A DNA stretch of 64,000 nucleotides from Ignelater luminosus. Lineage: Eukaryota; Arthropoda; Insecta; Coleoptera; Elateridae. Each line of letters opens with the position of its first letter. Positions within the stretch are counted from its first letter, which is position 1. The stretch lies in NCBI GenBank assembly GCA_011009095.1, contig VTPC01091318.1, positions 40,887 through 104,886 on the forward strand. Reading direction: 5' to 3'. Of this stretch, positions 59,480 to 64,000 are shown in pieces. Below the pieces are notes generated by a model. It saw only the letters and a program-made list of their open reading frames with translations, searched no databases and was not told the DNA's origin. Made by a program: the position numbers and the translations under genes.

Positions 59480-60060
59480 AAAATGCTTAAGGGCAACACC
59501 GTCGTTCAATCCGGTGACAGGTTGGTTTGGCGCCGAACGGGCGACACCCGCGGGGCGCGACCGACCCACTCGCCCTCTCAGACGGCCACAGGCGACGCAC
59601 GGTAATTGACTTTCAAATGTCCGACGACCCGACCGCGAGGCCTACGCTATTTCTTGGGATAATCGCCCAGTTTAACCCGCGCCGATACGATATCTGCACT
59701 CTCCTCGGTGCGTGTCTTGAAGACGACATCCGCTGGAGGCATTTCCCACAAGAGACAACGACGCGCTAGATCGTGAAGGGATCGCTGCTCGTTTTTACGG
59801 TAATAAAAAGGAAACCACTACAAGAGATAATAGCACCAGATGTATTAGTCCAGCAATTAATGGCCATGTACGGTGTCGCGACTACTGCAGCACAACTTAT
59901 AAGAGTTGACAACATATTATTTATCGATTTCTTGGAATTGGTGTAGCTTCGGGCAAAAGACTTGCAGCAAGCAAGCGAGAAACTCGCGGACGATATTTCA
60001 TCGAATATCGTGGTCGTGACTGACGCGCTATCGCGCACTCCGGCATATAATGGTTGAAAG
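59480..60060. other. GC-rich block with nearly open frame, unidentified
   Basis: An abrupt GC- and CpG-rich segment, especially 59510-59770. On the plus strand one frame runs from the ATG at 59527 to 60053 with only two internal stops (TAG at 59767 and TAG about 195 nt later). Parts are less like random translation, for example APDVLVQQLMAMYG followed by VATTAAQLIRVDNIL. I do not recognise a family. Possible readings are a pseudogene exon, the 5' exon or promoter of twz (which lies downstream on the minus strand), a horizontally acquired fragment, or a mobile-element part. The minus-strand frames 59363-59569 and 59766-60038 are shadows or equally unsupported. Confidence 0.35.
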
Positions 60061-61285
60061 ATGTACTGGTGGATGGGAAAGCGTTAGCTTTTTAGCTAAG
60101 TGGTTTAACCTGCGCTTAATCTTTTAACTTCAATGACTGATACAACCACCTCACGCAGCTCTCATAACTTTCGTACTAATGCACTTCACAATTACCATCT
60201 TTTGCAATAATTTATGTGTTCGTGCATGCTTAGCGTTTGCGATCTGAATTTATGATGAATCTGTTTATTGATTTATAAATTGAAATTCTTGATTGGCAAC
60301 CTTTAATATACGAGACAAGAAAATTTAATTGTCGATTTTAAAAATTGCATGCAATTGATTAATCTAATATTATAGGTGCAAGTAGCAGGCGTCCAGAATT
60401 ATAAAGGAGTGGGAATGTGAAATCGTGGCATCTAGTCGATGACAACATTACAAGTTGTTTAAAAGGAAATCTTCATACAAAAAATCATCTCATGGAGTCT
60501 ATTCTTTAAATGAATTCGCTAACACAGAATTTAAAAACCTATTTGATTATAATTTTTATTTTAACTCTTTCTTATTTTCTTCTTTTGCACATTTTTGGCT
60601 AAACCCCAAGATATTAAACAAAAGCGACACCGGAAGCCAATAAAGCCTGAAGACTGGAAGTTGATTGCTGATTCTTTCTTCTGTCCCACGAATCTAGACT
60701 AGAACTATTGTAACAAAAGCTATAAAATGAAGCAAAGCACAACCACAGATAATATAAACCTGTAAAGCTGCAGATACGGCTTGTTGATCCTTTTGATAAA
60801 TTCTATGCTCTGACTTCAATTCAGCAAAGTCAGGTCGTCTAGACATTGGTCAAAATCGCTATGTCTCCAATGCAAAGATCCATGATAATTTTCACTGTAA
60901 CTCATTTTGATTACCGGAAACATTCATATTTCCAAATTTTCCTTAAATCCCCACAAATTCAGTTCTCAACTGACTTCACTGCAAACTTCATCTTATGCTG
61001 CTCTTATTGTTCTTTTTCCCTTCCCCCTTGTTACTGAATTGGCATAGCAACCCCATTAATTAAAACTCAACTTGAAAAACTGTAACCAAGTAGTCCTTAA
61101 CATGAGCAACGTCTTAAGAAAGTGAGCGAAAATGTCATTGTTAGTTCCGTAACTCAATGAAGGAGGAATGTGAGGAACCCATCAGCACCTAAACTGAGCA
61201 AAATCTTGTCTTTGTTGGTATTACAATCCTCTTGGCTGTAATTTTTAAATATTAAACTCAGCTCTATTCTCCATACTTTATGTAT
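60061..61285. other. No gene recognised
   Basis: AT-rich DNA with short frames on both strands (such as 60455-60643 and 60846-61037), none with supporting features. Confidence 0.5.
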
Positions 61286-61289
61286 TTAT

Positions 61290-62945
61290 GTTGGTTGGGG
61301 AGAAGCCCGATAGTGATTCACCAGAGATATCCCGGTTGAAGTCGGAGCAAGATTGTGTGTCTTCGACAATGGCCTACTTAAGGGATTGCGTTCTACCGAA
61401 ACTAACCTGGTTAAGGGCGAAGCACAATAGTATGCCACCGGAGTGACTTGAATCAGGATAAAATTCGATAGGGAAACATCAAAGATGTTCTGATTGAAGT
61501 CGAAGCCCAGTAGTGGGCTACCGAAATACACTGAGTGAGGGAAACAGAAAATGCAGCTGGATTGGTTGAGAATATAACTCTCTCGAAGGCTACTGGGTGA
61601 TTGCAAAACCTGATAGTGGATTCTCCAAGGTAACTAGCTTAGTTAGGGGCAAGTCTGAAAGTGGGTTACCAAAGGTGATTTGCTTGAAAAAGATTCGAGA
61701 ATTAAACACCAAAAAATGGCCTCATTGAAGTCTTGTAGTAGGCCAACGAAAGTGACTTGATTGAGGACAAAGCCAATAGCGGACTAACAAAGGTAACCCG
61801 ATTAAAGGAAAACCCGACCTAAGGTCGCCTGGTTGCAGGTGAAGCATAATTGCTTGTTCCAAAGTTCACCTTAGTTGATTGATAGGATTAAAGTGACACA
61901 TAGTGGATTCTGGTAAGTAAAAGTCTGGCAAAGCAAGGCCAAGTCCTGTAGTGGGGAACCAAAAATGATTTGTTCGAAGTGAGCCACCGAAGGTAGTATG
62001 CTTTAGAGCAAAACCGTGGTGCGGGCTACCTTAAGATGGTCTGATTGATGGCAGAACTATGTAGGAGGTCTGATATGATGAAAAAAAGCAGTCGCGGGCC
62101 ACCCTTGCAATGGGTAGCAGAAGGAGGTCTAGTTAAAGATAACTCTCTGTAAGGTCTACTACAGGTGGCCTTCTTTTAAGGCAAAGCCCCGTCGCGGGCC
62201 ATCTAATATGGTCTGACTAAGGGCAAAGCGCTGTAGTGAGTAAGTGAAGATGGACTACTTGGAAATAAAGTATTTAAGTGAACAACCAGAGGTGATATGA
62301 TCGAAGGCAAGATCTTGTAGAAACTATCAAAGGTACTCTGCTCTAGACAGAAGCTTGATAGTAGGTTATCGAAAGAGCCTGGTCGACGACAAAGTAGCCT
62401 GATTAAACCTAATATGGTCTTATCGTAGACAAAGTCCTGTAATGGGTCACTGGAGATGGTCTGCTGTAAGATAAAATCGGATAATGGGTCATCAAAAGAC
62501 CGAGAGTGACCTACTTTAGGTTGAAGCCCGACAGTGAATCATCAAAACTTGCTAAGTTGAAGACAAAATCCTCTCATAGATGACCTGAGATGGCCTGCTT
62601 AAAAGTAAAGCTCAGTAAAGTAGGTAACGTGACTGAAGGTAATCTGGCTGAAAAAAAGTCCTGTAGAAGCCATTGAAGGTGTCCTGCTTGAGGTCGAAGC
62701 CCGATATTGAGTCATCAAAAGTAGTCCGGTTAAGGACAAAATTCATACAGACGCAGGCAACTCAAAGTGGTGTAGTTAAAGGCAAAACTATAGTGAACAA
62801 CCAAAAGTGATCTGGTAAAGAGCGAAGTTGACATAGGAGATCAATGATCTGTCGGTGAAGGAGCTCTGGTTACTGACGAAGCCCAATAGTGGTTTACCAA
62901 AGTGATTTGGGAGGAAACGAAGCACAATAGTGGGCAAGGACAAGG
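61290..62945 (+). repeat. Minisatellite array G (~40-42 nt unit)
   Basis: The cleanest array of the family: many copies of GAAGCCCGATAGTGGGCTAC followed by CGAAGGTGACCTGATTGAGGGC. Anchors include CGAAGCCCAGTAGTGGGCTAC (from 61501), GAGCCACCGAAGGTAG (from 61981), GCAAAGCCCCGTCGCGGGCCA (about 62181) and GAAGCCCAATAGTGGTTTACC (about 62879). Orientation matches arrays B, C and D and is opposite to E and F. It ends about 100 nt before the assembly gap. Confidence 0.8.
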
Positions 62946-63046
62946 ACATCCATGGAAATTATGTAATACCTACTGTTCTCTGTGTCAGATTTATTACGAT
63001 ACTATAGGAATTGTATAAAGTCACAAATGTTCAAGAACTCGCTAAA

Positions 63047-63056
63047 NNNNNNNNNN
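63047..63056. other. Assembly gap (10 N)
   Basis: Ten unknown bases, shortly after the end of repeat array G. The true gap size is not known. Confidence 0.99.
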
Positions 63057-64000
63057 AAGCAATGACGTTTAACCCAGTAACTCGAACACAAAACTATAAT
63101 GGGAGAACTTCAGAAAGATAAGGGCTTGTAGATGGAAATTTTGCAGAATGAGCCACTTGGTAAAAAAAAGTTATTGCATCAAAAATTCCAACATTCACAA
63201 AACCAGAAATAGTAGAAAAGGACACCAGCAGGAGGGTGCAACCTGCTGGTACATACTTGGATTTCTCTTTGCAAGACTTTGTAATCTGATTTCCTTTATC
63301 TTGTTTGTTCAACATTTTAAGAAATCATAAATATAATGTAGAGTTCTCTTATTGATCTTCAGTTGTCAGCTTAGTGTAGGGTTGTCAGATTTCATTGTGC
63401 TTTTCGTAAATTTAAGATAGTTTCTTGCAATTTAGGAAAAAATTGAAATTGTAGCAGTTTTGATTTTGAGATCTCGTTTGTGGCATGGAATAGTTTGATT
63501 AATGTGTCTCCACAGCCTTCTGGTCTTAATTATAGTTTGAACTCATTTCTGGGCTGTATGATTTTCAAATTAACTGCTTAAGATTTCTAAGTAGATGCCC
63601 ACCTACCTTTTATTATTCTATATTTTATTCATTATTGCAACAATATTATTTTAAAGTTGTTTGTTATTACTTGATTGTTTGAAAAATATTTTTATTACAC
63701 TTATTTTTCGAAAATATTTATCTTTTCATAAAAAATATTTTTAAGTTTCAATTAGTTTATGATTCCACTTCGATGTGTACACATAGATTTGTTATTTTGT
63801 CAATGAGGAATAAATAATGCCAATATACTACAATAATATTTATAAAAAATTTACTAATATAATATTTATCAATCACACAAAAGCAAAAGCAAATAAAATC
63901 TAGCCGTTTATATTTATTACCAAATTGAACACCTACAAAAAATTTTAAGAATCTTTGTCACAGGCTGACTTGTAAATTTTAAGTTTGACACTTTTATTTG
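63057..64000. other. No gene recognised
   Basis: AT-rich sequence to the window edge, with overlapping 60-73 codon frames at 63094-63330 on opposite strands that lack support. Confidence 0.5.

Noticed and set aside
59766..60038. Possible chaperonin (CCT) C-terminal remnant on the plus strand, from the string AAQLIRVDNIL
   Set aside because: The short string resembles the RVDNI/RIDDI ends of CCT subunits, but the sequence before it does not align, so the match is too weak to call.
1..64000. CRISPR arrays, operons or bacterial-type systems
   Set aside because: Short direct repeats here are diverged satellites without regular unique spacers, and the gene structure is eukaryotic with spliceosomal introns.

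Overview
The window looks like AT-rich insect nuclear DNA. It has long introns, an insect-type ionotropic receptor, mariner transposons and a jockey-like retrotransposon. A beetle or a similar insect is my guess, but no single feature fixes the order. The contig holds a 10-N gap at 63047-63056. Only two host genes are clear, and both are on the minus strand.

Layout. Positions 1-1360 are a degenerate tandem array of about 120-160 nt units. Next is an apparently intact, intronless chemosensory ionotropic receptor (1749-3506). Positions 3.5-20.7 kb hold no recognisable gene. They do contain a tRNA-like/SINE head (7731-7805), old repeats, and a GC-rich TATA-containing promoter-like segment near 17.35-17.72 kb. 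From 20.8 kb to at least 54.7 kb runs one large gene. It is the insect KCTD1/KCTD15 orthologue (tiwaz, twz in Drosophila), and I resolved four coding exons with consistent splice phases: 54582-54671, 42354-42545, 21315-21520 and 20786-21255. Its introns are about 12.0 kb, 20.8 kb and 59 nt. Anything upstream (5' UTR exons, promoter) must lie beyond 54.67 kb.

The twz introns and 5' flank are full of repeats. Four near-full-length mariner elements have exact TA duplications: 28974-30263, 44006-45275, 46158-47387 and 57624-58915. Elements 1 and 2 are one family. Element 3 is Mos1/mauritiana-like and sits inside a jockey-like reverse transcriptase fragment. Element 4 keeps an apparently intact transposase with a D,D34D triad. 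Six blocks (30.4-31.3, 34.9-35.8, 38.4-41.3, 50.6-53.2, 56.6-57.6 and 61.3-62.9 kb) appear to be arrays of one degenerate minisatellite of about 40-42 nt, present in both orientations. The 50.6-57.6 kb arrays also carry a second interspersed module of about 100 nt.

I see no new multi-gene system. The most unusual material is three things: the widespread minisatellite family, the 5'-end array whose units carry splice-acceptor and splice-donor-like sequences, and a GC-rich nearly open block at 59.5-60.05 kb that I cannot identify.
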